From Thiobacillus sp. (GTDB taxonomy: Bacteria > Pseudomonadota > Gammaproteobacteria > Burkholderiales > Thiobacillaceae): a stretch of DNA of 29,002 bases. Location of the stretch: NCBI GenBank assembly GCA_011391285.1, contig JAABQU010000165.1, positions 1-29,002 on the forward strand, read 5' to 3'. This document shows, piece after piece, positions 1-7,684 of this stretch (positions within the stretch are counted from its first letter, which is position 1; each line of letters starts with the position of its first letter). The translations under genes and the position numbers were made by a program. The notes under the pieces were generated by a model. The model worked only from the letters and a program-made list of their open reading frames with translations. It had not been told where the DNA came from and ran no database searches.

Positions 1-599
1 TGCCCTCCTGGGGCGGCATGATCAACGGCATCATGACCCTGTCGGGTGCCTGGGACAAACTGCGTACCGACCCGGTGATGCGCTTCATGATCGTCGCGCT
101 GTCGTTCTACGGCATGTCGACCTTCGAAGGCCCGATGATGTCGCTGAAGGAAGTCAACGCCCTGTCGCACTACACCGACTGGACCGTGGGCCACGTGCAC
201 TCGGGCGCGCTGGGCTGGGTGGCGATGATCTCCTTCGGCTCGCTGTACCACATGATGCCCAAGCTGTGGAACACCAAGATCTACAGCCGGCAGCTGGTTG
301 AATGGCACTTCTGGCTGGCTACCATCGGCATCGTGCTGTACATCGTCGCGATGTGGATTTCCGGCATCACCCAGGGGCTGATGTGGCGTGCGTTCGACGA
401 GTTCGGCAACCTGCAGTACTCGTTCGTCGAATCCGTTGCGGCCATGATGCCCTTCTATGCGATGCGCGCCATCGGCGGCATGTTCTTCCTCACCGGCGCT
501 TCGCTGATGGCGATCAACATGTTCATGACCATCCGCCAGGGCAAGCGTGAAAGCGCCGCGCTGGAAGCCAAACTGGCCGCCAAGATGGCCCATGCCTGA
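1..599 (+). CDS. ccoN: cbb3-type cytochrome c oxidase subunit I, 3' part (5' end outside window)
   Basis: This is the C-terminal part of the catalytic heme-copper subunit, which reduces O2 to water at a heme b3-CuB site in the inner membrane. The frame is open from the window edge (first full codon at 3), so the gene starts upstream. The motif [10 protein letters not shown] has two histidine codons at 192 and 198. In this family that His-x-His pair ligates the high-spin heme b3 and the low-spin heme b. Three or so hydrophobic helices follow, and the protein ends in a charged Ala/Lys-rich cytoplasmic tail. ccoO starts 17 bases after the stop, so the two are co-transcribed. The CuB ligands and the promoter, where an FNR/Anr box would be expected, lie outside the window. 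The family call is secure. Confidence 0.97.
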   Translation, partial: PSWGGMINGIMTLSGAWDKLRTDPVMRFMIVALSFYGMSTFEGPMMSLKEVNALSHYTDWTVGHVHSGALGWVAMISFGSLYHMMPKLWNTKIYSRQLVEWHFWLATIGIVLYIVAMWISGITQGLMWRAFDEFGNLQYSFVESVAAMMPFYAMRAIGGMFFLTGASLMAINMFMTIRQGKRESAALEAKLAAKMAHA

Positions 600-616
600 T
601 TCAGAGACGATACGAC

Positions 617-1363
617 ATGAACATCAACTTCAAACACGAATGGATTGAAACCAACATCGGCCTGATGGCCGTGTTGACCATGCTGGCGATCAGCGTCGGC
701 GGCCTGGTGGAAATTGCACCGCTGTTCTTCATCGACAAGACGATTGAAAAGGTTGAGGGCGTGCGTCCCTACACCCCGCTGGAACAGCGCGGCCGCGACA
801 TCTATCAGCGCGAAGGCTGCTACACCTGCCATTCGCAGATGATCCGCCCGTTCCGCGACGAGAAGCTGCGTTACGGCCACTACTCGCTGGCGGCGGAGTC
901 GCAGTACGACCATCCCTTCCAGTGGGGCTCCAAGCGCACCGGCCCGGATCTCGCGCGCGTGGGCGGCAAGTATTCCAACGAATGGCAGGTGCAGCACCTG
1001 GTGGCACCGCGTTCGATGGTGCCCGAGTCGGTAATGCCGAACTATCCGTGGCTGCTGTCGACTCCGCTCGATATTTCCGACCTGTCGGGCCGCATGAAGG
1101 CGTTGCGCAAGGTCGGTGTGCCGTATTCGCTGACGCAGGCTGAATACGACGCCAACGTGACCAAGTTCGGCGAGACCGTGGCCAAGCAGCTGCATATTCC
1201 CGATGCGCAGAAGAACCTGATCGAACAGGCCAACTTCGGCAACTACGATGGTGACCGTTCCGGCATTTCCGAAATGGATGCGCTGGTGGCCTATCTGCAA
1301 GTGCTGGGCACCATGGTCGATTTCAGCAAGTACACCGACGACGCATTTGTCGGCGACCGCTAA
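617..1363 (+). CDS. ccoO: cbb3-type cytochrome c oxidase subunit II (monoheme cytochrome c)
   Basis: CcoO is a membrane-anchored monoheme cytochrome c that passes electrons from CcoP to the CcoN active site. The 248-residue product has one N-terminal membrane helix at about residues 15-38. The heme-binding CYTCH motif is at residues 68-72 (Cys68, Cys71, His72), followed by the typical SQMIRPF. Met140 in the motif SVMPNYPW is the likely sixth heme ligand. The length lies toward the upper end for the family. The ATG at 617 is the only sensible start before the helix, although the ribosome site is weak (GAGACGA). It lies between ccoN and ccoQ in the canonical ccoNOQP order. Confidence 0.97.
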   Translation: MNINFKHEWIETNIGLMAVLTMLAISVGGLVEIAPLFFIDKTIEKVEGVRPYTPLEQRGRDIYQREGCYTCHSQMIRPFRDEKLRYGHYSLAAESQYDHPFQWGSKRTGPDLARVGGKYSNEWQVQHLVAPRSMVPESVMPNYPWLLSTPLDISDLSGRMKALRKVGVPYSLTQAEYDANVTKFGETVAKQLHIPDAQKNLIEQANFGNYDGDRSGISEMDALVAYLQVLGTMVDFSKYTDDAFVGDR

Positions 1364-1387
1364 TCGGGTCGGGCTGGAGGCTGGAAC

Positions 1388-1585
1388 ATGGAATGGCTGA
1401 TGTGGTTCTCGAAGCCCGAAAACACCAAGCCGCTGGCCCTGATCATTTTTTTCGTTACCTTTATCGGCATCGTGATCTACGTCTACGGCAGCAAAAAGCG
1501 GAGCAAGCAACTCGAGTCATACCGCGACATTCCGTTTCTGGATGACCAGCCAGGCGATCAAGACGACACGAAGGACAAGCAATGA
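1388..1585 (+). CDS. ccoQ: cbb3-type cytochrome c oxidase subunit CcoQ/FixQ
   Basis: This 65-residue single-span membrane protein stabilises the association of CcoP with the CcoNO core. It has a short N-terminus, a hydrophobic helix at about residues 15-34 (LALIIFFVTFIGIVIYVYG), then a basic KKRSK patch and an acidic tail. That pattern is characteristic of FixQ/CcoQ. A good GGAGG ribosome site precedes the ATG by a short spacer. The stop codon overlaps the ccoP start in an ATGA quadruplet, which implies translational coupling. Confidence 0.93.
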   Translation: MEWLMWFSKPENTKPLALIIFFVTFIGIVIYVYGSKKRSKQLESYRDIPFLDDQPGDQDDTKDKQ

Positions 1586-2502
1586 GCGAGCAAAAACTAC
1601 AATCTCAAACGGTTCAAACCACGGGCCATGCCTGGGACGGCGACCTGCAGGAATACAACAATCCGCTGCCGGTGTGGTGGGTCTACACGTTCTACGCCAC
1701 GGTGGTCTTTGCCTTGGTGTACTGGACGATCTATCCCTCGTGGCCGTTCGGCAAGGGATGGATCGGCGGCGTTTCGCAAATCACCTACGTCAACAGCGAA
1801 GGTGAAACCAAGACGCACAGCTGGAACACCCGCGCGCTGCTGATGGCCGACATGAACGAGGCCGCGACCGCGCAGAAGCCCTACTTCGACAAGATCCAGA
1901 CCATGTCCTACGAGCAGATCGCCCAGGATCCGGAGATGAACGGCTTCATCCTTTCCGCCGGCAAAGCCTTGTTCTCCGACAACTGCGCGCCTTGTCACCA
2001 GGCAGGCGGGCAGGGCAAGGTCGGCTTCTTCCCCAACCTGACTGACGATGACTGGCTGTACGGTGGTTCGTTCGACAAGATTCACGAAACCCTGATGGAC
2101 GGTCGGCGTGGCTACATGCCGGCCTTCGGCGAAGTGCTCGACGGCGAGCAGGTTGACCAGTTGGCAAACTATGTCGCCAGCCTGTCCGGCAATGAACACG
2201 ACGCAGGCAAGGCGACCGCCGGCGACGCGCTGTTCCACAGCGAAACCGCAGCCTGCTTCTACTGCCACGGCAGCGATGCCAAGGGGCGCAAGGATATGGG
2301 CGCGCCCAACCTCACCGACAACATCTGGCTGTGGGCCGATGTGCCGGCCGCCAGTGCCGGCGAGGGCAAGGTCGCGGCGATTCGCACCGTGATCGCAAAC
2401 GGTCTCAACAGAGGCGTGATGCCGGCGTGGGCCGGGCGCCTGTCGCCTGAACAAATCAAGGTTTTGACGGTCTACGTTCATGAACTCGGCGGCGGCCAGT
2501 AA
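1582..2502 (+). CDS. ccoP: cbb3-type cytochrome c oxidase subunit III (diheme cytochrome c)
   Basis: CcoP is the diheme cytochrome c subunit that receives electrons from soluble cytochrome c. The 306-residue product has a conserved N-terminal region (WDGDLQEYNNPLPVWW) and one membrane helix at about residues 31-50. Two cytochrome c domains follow. The first heme site is CAPCH at residues 135-139, with Met179 in GYMPAFG. The second is CFYCH at residues 225-229, with Met280 in GVMPAW. All heme ligands expected for an active subunit are present. The start overlaps the ccoQ stop by four bases. A terminator follows 18 bases after the stop, so this is the last gene of the structural operon. Confidence 0.97.
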   Translation: MSEQKLQSQTVQTTGHAWDGDLQEYNNPLPVWWVYTFYATVVFALVYWTIYPSWPFGKGWIGGVSQITYVNSEGETKTHSWNTRALLMADMNEAATAQKPYFDKIQTMSYEQIAQDPEMNGFILSAGKALFSDNCAPCHQAGGQGKVGFFPNLTDDDWLYGGSFDKIHETLMDGRRGYMPAFGEVLDGEQVDQLANYVASLSGNEHDAGKATAGDALFHSETAACFYCHGSDAKGRKDMGAPNLTDNIWLWADVPAASAGEGKVAAIRTVIANGLNRGVMPAWAGRLSPEQIKVLTVYVHELGGGQ

Positions 2503-2520
2503 CGCCGCAGGCTGAAGAGC

Positions 2521-2553
2521 AAGCAAAGCCCCCGTTCACGGGGGCTTTTGCTT
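2521..2553 (+). terminator. Rho-independent terminator after ccoNOQP
   Basis: Inverted repeat with left arm AAGCAAAGCCCCCGT (2521-2535) and right arm from 2538 to 2553, with a single unpaired T. The G/C core is followed by TTTTGCTT. It separates the structural operon from the assembly genes starting at 2578. Partial read-through to ccoG is possible because the gap is only 75 bases and I see no strong promoter in it. Confidence 0.85.
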
Positions 2554-2577
2554 CCCGCATATCCACTTTAGGGCACC

Positions 2578-4014
2578 ATGCAAACAGGATTAGAAGATCA
2601 GCTTGGCTTGTATCAGAAGCGCATTCCCATCTTCACCCGCTCAGTGAAGGGACGCTTCCGTCGTTTCAAGACCTCGGTGCTGGTGCTGGCCTATGCGATT
2701 TATTTCCTGCTGCCGTGGCTGCCCTGGTCGCGACTGGATGCGCCGGCGCAGGCCGTCCTGTTTGATCTGCCGGGCCGCCGTTTCCTCATTTTCGGCCTGA
2801 CGGTCTATCCGCAGGACGTCATCTGGCTGGCGCTCCTGCTGTTCATTGCCGCCATCCTGCTGTTTTTCGTGACCGGCCTAGTCGGACGTGCGTTCTGCGG
2901 CTACTTCTGCTTCCAGACGCTGTGGACCGATTTCTTCATCTGGATCGAACACAAGATCCAGGGCGAGCGTCCAGCCCGAATCCGTCTCTACCGCCAGCCA
3001 TGGGATCGTGAAAAAGTTCTCAAGGTCGGCGGCACGCATGCCCTGTGGCTGCTGGCCTCGTTCTGGACCGGCCTGACCTTTGTCGCCTATTTCGCCTACG
3101 CGCCGCAACTGGTGGTGGATTTCTTCACAGGCCAGGCCGCTGCGGCCGCCTACATCACAACAGGCATCCTGGCCTTGTCGACCTATGCCGCGGCTGGCCT
3201 GATGCGCGAGCAGATCTGCACCTACATTTGCCCGTACGGCCGCTTCCAGAGCGTGATGTATGAACCCGAAACGCTGGCCGTTCACTACGATGCGCGACGT
3301 GGCGAAGCGACGCGCGGTCGGGCCACCGCGCGCGCCGGCCAGCGCACCCTGGCCGAACGCCAGGAAAAGGGGCTGGGCGACTGCGTCGATTGCGGACTGT
3401 GCGTGCAGGTCTGTCCGGTCGGCATCGATATCCGTGACGGCCTGCAATACAAATGCATCTCGTGTGGACTGTGCATCGATGCCTGCAACACCATCATGGA
3501 TTCCTTCGAGTTTCCTCGTGGCCTCATCCGCTACGATTCCGAGAAGAACCTGGCCTCGCCGACGCCTGCCGCCCCCAAAGTCCAATGGAAGCGGCTCAAG
3601 ACCGTCGGCTACGGAGTAGCCCTGGTGCTGATGATCGCTTACCTTGGCTACAGCGTGGCCACTCGCGGCAGCTTCGATCGTGCTGTCACCCAGATCCGGC
3701 AGCCCCTGTACGTGGTGCTGTCTAACGGCGACATCCGCAACCGCTACCAGATCCGCATCACCAACAAGGCTGCAGAGGACCAGACCTACGTCTTTAGCGC
3801 ACGCGGCATCCCGGCGGACGCCCTCGACCTTGGCAATTTCCGCGAAATCACCATCAAGCCGGGCCACAGCGGACTGGTCCAGGCGAGTGTCAGGTTGGCG
3901 CCCGAGGTGGCAGCGAAGACGCCGGGCTTCGAACTGGTCATCACGCCTGCCGGCAAGCCTGCGGAAGCGCGCACCGAAACGGTCCGCTTCGACCACCCTG
4001 GAAAGCGCCCATGA
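2578..4014 (+). CDS. ccoG: cbb3 oxidase assembly protein CcoG (polyferredoxin-like; FixG/RdxA)
   Basis: CcoG is a membrane iron-sulfur protein needed for maturation of cbb3 oxidase. In studied relatives it acts as a cupric reductase that supplies Cu(I) for the CuB site. The 478-residue product has about five membrane helices. Two membrane-proximal cysteine pairs are visible: Cys107/Cys111 (CGYFC) and Cys214/Cys218 (CTYICPYG). Two [4Fe-4S] ferredoxin motifs follow: Cys269, 272, 275, 279 and Cys293, 296, 299, 303. The C-terminal region from about residue 360 is the Ig-like FixG C-terminal domain. An AGGG ribosome site sits just before the ATG. The stop overlaps ccoH as ATGA. Confidence 0.96.
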   Translation: MQTGLEDQLGLYQKRIPIFTRSVKGRFRRFKTSVLVLAYAIYFLLPWLPWSRLDAPAQAVLFDLPGRRFLIFGLTVYPQDVIWLALLLFIAAILLFFVTGLVGRAFCGYFCFQTLWTDFFIWIEHKIQGERPARIRLYRQPWDREKVLKVGGTHALWLLASFWTGLTFVAYFAYAPQLVVDFFTGQAAAAAYITTGILALSTYAAAGLMREQICTYICPYGRFQSVMYEPETLAVHYDARRGEATRGRATARAGQRTLAERQEKGLGDCVDCGLCVQVCPVGIDIRDGLQYKCISCGLCIDACNTIMDSFEFPRGLIRYDSEKNLASPTPAAPKVQWKRLKTVGYGVALVLMIAYLGYSVATRGSFDRAVTQIRQPLYVVLSNGDIRNRYQIRITNKAAEDQTYVFSARGIPADALDLGNFREITIKPGHSGLVQASVRLAPEVAAKTPGFELVITPAGKPAEARTETVRFDHPGKRP

Positions 4015-4784
4015 ACACCATGACCACACTGTTTGGCGGGCTGTTGGCCGTCCTGGTCCTGTACGCAATCGGCGGCCGCATCCGCAACCTGCCGCCGATC
4101 CTGCGCGCGGTGCTGGCGGGCTTGATTCCGCTGCTCGGCTATTTCCTGCTCATCGTCGGGCGCTGGCCGGGACTGGACGTGGTCGCGATGCACATTTCGG
4201 TGTTTCTCGCGGCCGGACTCGTGCTGCATGCGGTGACCCAGTTTCGCCGGCGCAGCGGAGGCATGCACTGGGTTCCCAAGCTTCTGATCGCATTTTTTCT
4301 AGGTCTGGTCGTGGTCAACGGCAGCCTGCTGTATATCGCCACCAAGGGCCTGCCCGAGCCGCTGGGCCGCTGGTGGCTGGGCAGCGACGGCGGCGCGGTC
4401 TACAGCGGATTTTCCGGGGTGGTCGAGCATGGTCAAAGCGCGGCCAAGGCGGTCTCGTCCGAACTGTCGCAGGCGCATCGCGAGTCGGAACTGGGCTGGC
4501 AGGTCGAAGTCGTCGGCATCGACGGCGACTCGAGCGAGCGGGTGGTCGAGGTCCGTGTCAGGGATCGCACCGGCCTGCCCGTCGACCGCATCGAAGCCGA
4601 GTTGCGTCTGCTGCGTCCGGGGGCGGCGCAGCCCACGCTGACGCGGTCCCTGAACGCGCTGGATGCGGGTGTCTACGGTGGTGTGCTCGGCTTGCCCGCC
4701 AGCGGCCGCTGGCTGATCGAAGTGCGCCTGCTGCAGGATGGCAAACTGCACTATTCCATGACGCAGGAGACGGTCGCGCCATGA
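4011..4784 (+). CDS. ccoH: FixH/CcoH-family protein with an extra N-terminal membrane region
   Basis: CcoH is a small membrane protein that associates with cbb3 oxidase during assembly. The C-terminal part, from about residue 85, fits FixH: one membrane helix at about 87-107 ending in VVVNGSLLYIATKGLP, then a periplasmic domain with the conserved GWQVEV and a beta-rich tail (SGRWLIEVRLLQDGKLHYS). Family members usually have one helix and about 150-180 residues. This one has 257 residues, with about three additional hydrophobic segments at 5-20, 28-50 and 54-76. The start overlaps the ccoG stop (ATGA), and an in-frame ATG at 4020 is an alternative. The C-terminal assignment is firm. The function of the N-terminal extension is unknown. 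Confidence 0.82.
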   Translation: MNTMTTLFGGLLAVLVLYAIGGRIRNLPPILRAVLAGLIPLLGYFLLIVGRWPGLDVVAMHISVFLAAGLVLHAVTQFRRRSGGMHWVPKLLIAFFLGLVVVNGSLLYIATKGLPEPLGRWWLGSDGGAVYSGFSGVVEHGQSAAKAVSSELSQAHRESELGWQVEVVGIDGDSSERVVEVRVRDRTGLPVDRIEAELRLLRPGAAQPTLTRSLNALDAGVYGGVLGLPASGRWLIEVRLLQDGKLHYSMTQETVAP

Positions 4785-4987
4785 GCGGCATCATGGGCTT
4801 CCTGTTCCTGCTGTCCGGCATCTTTGTGCTGCTGATCATCGTGGGCGTGTTCTGGTCGATCAAAAGCGGCCAGTTCGACGACCTGGAAGGCCCGGCTGAA
4901 CGCATCCTGATGGACGACGACGATCCCTTGTTGCCAACCCATCGCTTGAGCGGCAAGGACGAATCATCTAAAATTGATCAACTTTAA
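4781..4987 (+). CDS. ccoS: cbb3-type oxidase assembly protein CcoS
   Basis: This 68-residue single-span protein is needed for cofactor insertion (heme and copper) into cbb3 oxidase. It has an N-terminal membrane helix at about residues 5-27. The CcoS signature FWSIKSGQFDDLEGPAERIL follows, then an acidic stretch (MDDDDPLLP). The ATG overlaps the ccoH stop as ATGA, which fixes the start. The frame is open upstream into ccoG/ccoH, but that extension is a shadow. ccoS normally follows the copper ATPase gene ccoI; here it follows ccoH directly. Confidence 0.93.
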   Translation: MSGIMGFLFLLSGIFVLLIIVGVFWSIKSGQFDDLEGPAERILMDDDDPLLPTHRLSGKDESSKIDQL

Positions 4988-5000
4988 TGGAGTTCACGCA

Positions 5001-5108
5001 ATGAAACAGCTTCTGACTTTTCAGGGTTTGCCCATGGTGGTGGTGGTCGCATTGATCGTCTGGTCATGGATCAGCATTATTTCGGTCCTGATCGCTTCAT
5101 TCTTCTGA
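5001..5108 (+). CDS. Unrecognised 35-residue single-helix membrane protein after ccoS
   Basis: A small open frame begins 13 bases after the ccoS stop. It has a good GGAG ribosome site at 4989-4992, eight bases before the ATG. The product starts MKQLLTFQGLP and then consists of one long hydrophobic helix (about residues 12-34) with two tryptophans, ending in SFF. A perfect intrinsic terminator begins 10 bases after the stop, so the frame fits exactly as the last gene of the ccoGHS transcript. I do not recognise the sequence. By position and shape it could be an accessory subunit of cbb3 oxidase, analogous to the small CcoM subunit described in Pseudomonas stutzeri, but I see no evident similarity to that protein. 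Coding status is inferred. Confidence 0.6.
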   Translation: MKQLLTFQGLPMVVVVALIVWSWISIISVLIASFF

Positions 5109-5118
5109 TTGTCCGGTT

Positions 5119-5161
5119 ACCCAAAGAAAAAGCCCCGCATTGCGGGGCTTTTTCTTTGGGT
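5119..5161. terminator. Bidirectional Rho-independent terminator between the cco genes and rpoH
   Basis: Perfect 21-base inverted repeat (5119-5139 and 5141-5161) centred on a single T. The core AGCCCCGCA/TGCGGGGCT is flanked by an A-rich left side and a T-rich right side, so a U-tract follows the hairpin in either direction. It serves both the + strand cco genes and rpoH, whose stop is at 5173 on the - strand. Confidence 0.93.
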
Positions 5162-5172
5162 GCAAGCCGAAG

Positions 5173-6018
5173 TCAGGCCGGAATGACCGCACGCATTTTT
5201 TGCAGGGCGCGTGCCTCGATCTGCCGGATGCGCTCGGCCGACACGCCGTATTCTGCAGCCAGTTCGTGCAGCGTTGCGGCTTCACCCTCGGTCAGCCAGC
5301 GCGCCTTGATGATGTGGCGGCTGCGCTCGTCCAGGTTTTCCAGGGCGGCGACGAGGCCGGTATGACGCAGCTGCTCGGTCTGCTCGCGTTCCAGCAACTG
5401 GGCGGGGTTCTCGTCCGGGCTCGCCAGATAGGCCAGCGGACTGAAGCTTTCCTCGCCGTCATCCACCGTCGGGTCGATGGAAACGTCATGGCCCGACATC
5501 CGGGTTTCCATTTCCAGAACGTCCTTGCGGCTGACGTTGAGTTCGCGCGCCATGGCGTCGGCTTCCGAGATCGACATGGTGTTCAGCGACTGCTTCAAGC
5601 TGCGCAGGTTGAAGAAAAGCTTGCGCTGCGCCTTGGTGGTGGCAACCTTGACCAGGCGCCAGTTCTTCAGCACGTACTCATGGATTTCGGCGCGGATCCA
5701 GTGCAGCGCAAAGGACACCAGGCGAACGCCGCGATCCGGGTCGAAGCGCTTGACCGCCTTCATCAGGCCGACATTGCCTTCCTGGATGAGGTCGGCCTGG
5801 GGCAGGCCATACCCCACGTAATGACGCGCCACACTGACGACCACCCGTAGATGGGAAACCACCAACTGGCGGGCGGCTTCGACGTCCTGCTTTTCATGCC
5901 ACTCGCGCGCCAGCCGCTGCTCGTCTTCCAAGCTGAGCATCGGATAGCGGTTCACGGTCTGAATGTAGCTCTCCAGACTGTAAGCCGCGGGAATGGGTAA
6001 AGATAACGGTTGATTCAT
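5173..6018 (-). CDS. rpoH: RNA polymerase heat-shock sigma factor sigma-32
   Basis: RpoH directs RNA polymerase to heat-shock promoters (chaperones and proteases). At 281 residues it has the usual length. Sigma region 2 contains LIQEGNVGLMKAVKRFDPDRG and VSFALHWIRAEIHEY. The RpoH-specific box QRKLFFNLRSLK lies at about residues 131-142, which separates it from RpoD and RpoS. Region 4 ends in a helix-turn-helix (HELAAEYGVSAERIRQIEARAL). An AAGGGGG ribosome site lies at 6030-6036. It is downstream of ftsYEX, as in many proteobacteria, but has its own upstream region containing a CIRCE operator. Confidence 0.97.
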   Translation of the reverse strand: MNQPLSLPIPAAYSLESYIQTVNRYPMLSLEDEQRLAREWHEKQDVEAARQLVVSHLRVVVSVARHYVGYGLPQADLIQEGNVGLMKAVKRFDPDRGVRLVSFALHWIRAEIHEYVLKNWRLVKVATTKAQRKLFFNLRSLKQSLNTMSISEADAMARELNVSRKDVLEMETRMSGHDVSIDPTVDDGEESFSPLAYLASPDENPAQLLEREQTEQLRHTGLVAALENLDERSRHIIKARWLTEGEAATLHELAAEYGVSAERIRQIEARALQKMRAVIPA

Positions 6019-6045
6019 GTCTACAAATACCCCCTTAACAGATCT

Positions 6046-6075
6046 AGTTTAGCACTCGCCGTATAAGAGTGCCAA
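6046..6075 (-). promoter_or_regulatory. Candidate sigma-70 promoter of rpoH, overlapped by CIRCE
   Basis: Read on the - strand: -35 TTGGCA (6075-6070), an 18-base spacer, then -10 TAAACT (6051-6046). The -35 matches 5 of 6 consensus bases and the -10 matches 4 of 6. The CIRCE palindrome spans from the -35 to the edge of the -10, a position where HrcA would block polymerase. The predicted leader is only about 20 bases. The hexamers are my reading by eye and are not proven. Confidence 0.4.
6049..6075. promoter_or_regulatory. CIRCE operator (HrcA binding site) upstream of rpoH
   Basis: The sequence is TTAGCACTC, nine bases, GAGTGCCAA. It matches the CIRCE consensus TTAGCACTC-N9-GAGTGCTAA at 17 of 18 arm positions with the exact nine-base spacer. 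It lies 31 bases upstream of the rpoH start codon, on the side where rpoH transcription begins. HrcA represses CIRCE-bearing genes at normal temperature, so rpoH is probably part of the HrcA regulon here. The hrcA gene is not in this window. Confidence 0.88.
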
Positions 6076-6104
6076 AGCCATGAGGGGTTCCCCAAAATTG
6101 AAGG

Positions 6105-7009
6105 TCAGCGCGTCGCCTCGACCTGCTGCAACGCCCGGGTCACTGCAAGCCAGGCGCCGAGCCAGCCAAATGCGGCGGTGAAGGCGAGCACGGCAGCGAT
6201 CTCGATGGCGGTCGGCGGAAGCAGGTGGAACGTCGAACCGTACAAGGCGGCCAGTCGCTCGACCGGCGCGCGCAAAATCCCGCCCGCAATGGCCAGCACC
6301 CCGATTGCCGCCAGCCCGCCGAGCAGGCCCTGCAGTGCGCCCAGATAGAGGAAGGGGCGGCGGATGTGGCGGTCGGTGGCGCCGATCAGCCTGCTGACGA
6401 GGATTTCGTCACGACGGGCCAGCACCTGGGCGCGGATGGCGTTGCCCGAAATGGCGACGAGCGCGATGGCGAACAGGCTGGCCAGCAGCCAGATGCCGGC
6501 GCGCCCGAGGGCTAGCGCCGCCTGCAGGCGGTCGGCCCACAGGCTGTCGAGATGGGTTTCGGCCACGCCGGGCAGCTTGCCCAGTTCGTCAGCCACCCGG
6601 GCCAGTGCCTCGCGCGAGGTGTCGTCGGGGCGCACCACCCAGGCGTCCGGCAGCGGATTCTCCGGCAGGCCGGCGCTGATGTCGGCCAGGCCCTGCGATG
6701 CGCTGAGCGCCGCCAGCGCCTCGTCCCGTGGCACGAAGCGGGCTGCTGCGATGTCGGGCTGCTTGAGGCGCGCGGCAATGGCCTGCTTGTGCGTGTCGGA
6801 CATCCCGTCGTCGAGAAAAAGGCTGATTTCCGGTTGGGCGGGCAGGTCGCCCGCCACCCGGCTGACGGTGTTGAGGCCGAGGTACAACACGCCGGGCAGG
6901 CTGATCGCCACCCCCATCGCCAGCGCCGTGAGCAGGGTGCCGAGGGGTTGCGCGCGCAAGCGGCTTATTGCGGCAGTGAGCGCATGCTTCTGATGCCGCA
7001 GCCAGCCCA

Positions 7010-7013
<4 letters not shown>
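6105..7013 (-). CDS. ftsX: Cell division protein FtsX (ABC-type permease-like)
   Basis: FtsX is the membrane partner of FtsE. The pair links the divisome to periplasmic peptidoglycan hydrolase activation. The 302-residue protein starts MMGWLRHQKHAL and has a first membrane helix at about residues 21-45. A large periplasmic domain follows (about 50-165), containing LPGVAETHLDSLWADRL. Three C-terminal helices complete the FtsX fold. I chose the start at 7013 because its ATGA overlaps the ftsE stop; the frame extends further upstream only as a shadow of ftsE. It ends 87 bases before the rpoH start codon. Confidence 0.95.
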
Positions 7014-7672
<659 letters not shown>

Positions 7673-7684
7673 GCAGTAGCTGTC

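Noticed and set aside
4974..4987. FNR/Anr-like sequence TTGAT-CAAC-TTTAA near the ccoS stop
   Set aside because: Only the left half matches TTGAT-N4-ATCAA, and it overlaps the ccoS stop in the middle of an operon, where no promoter is expected.
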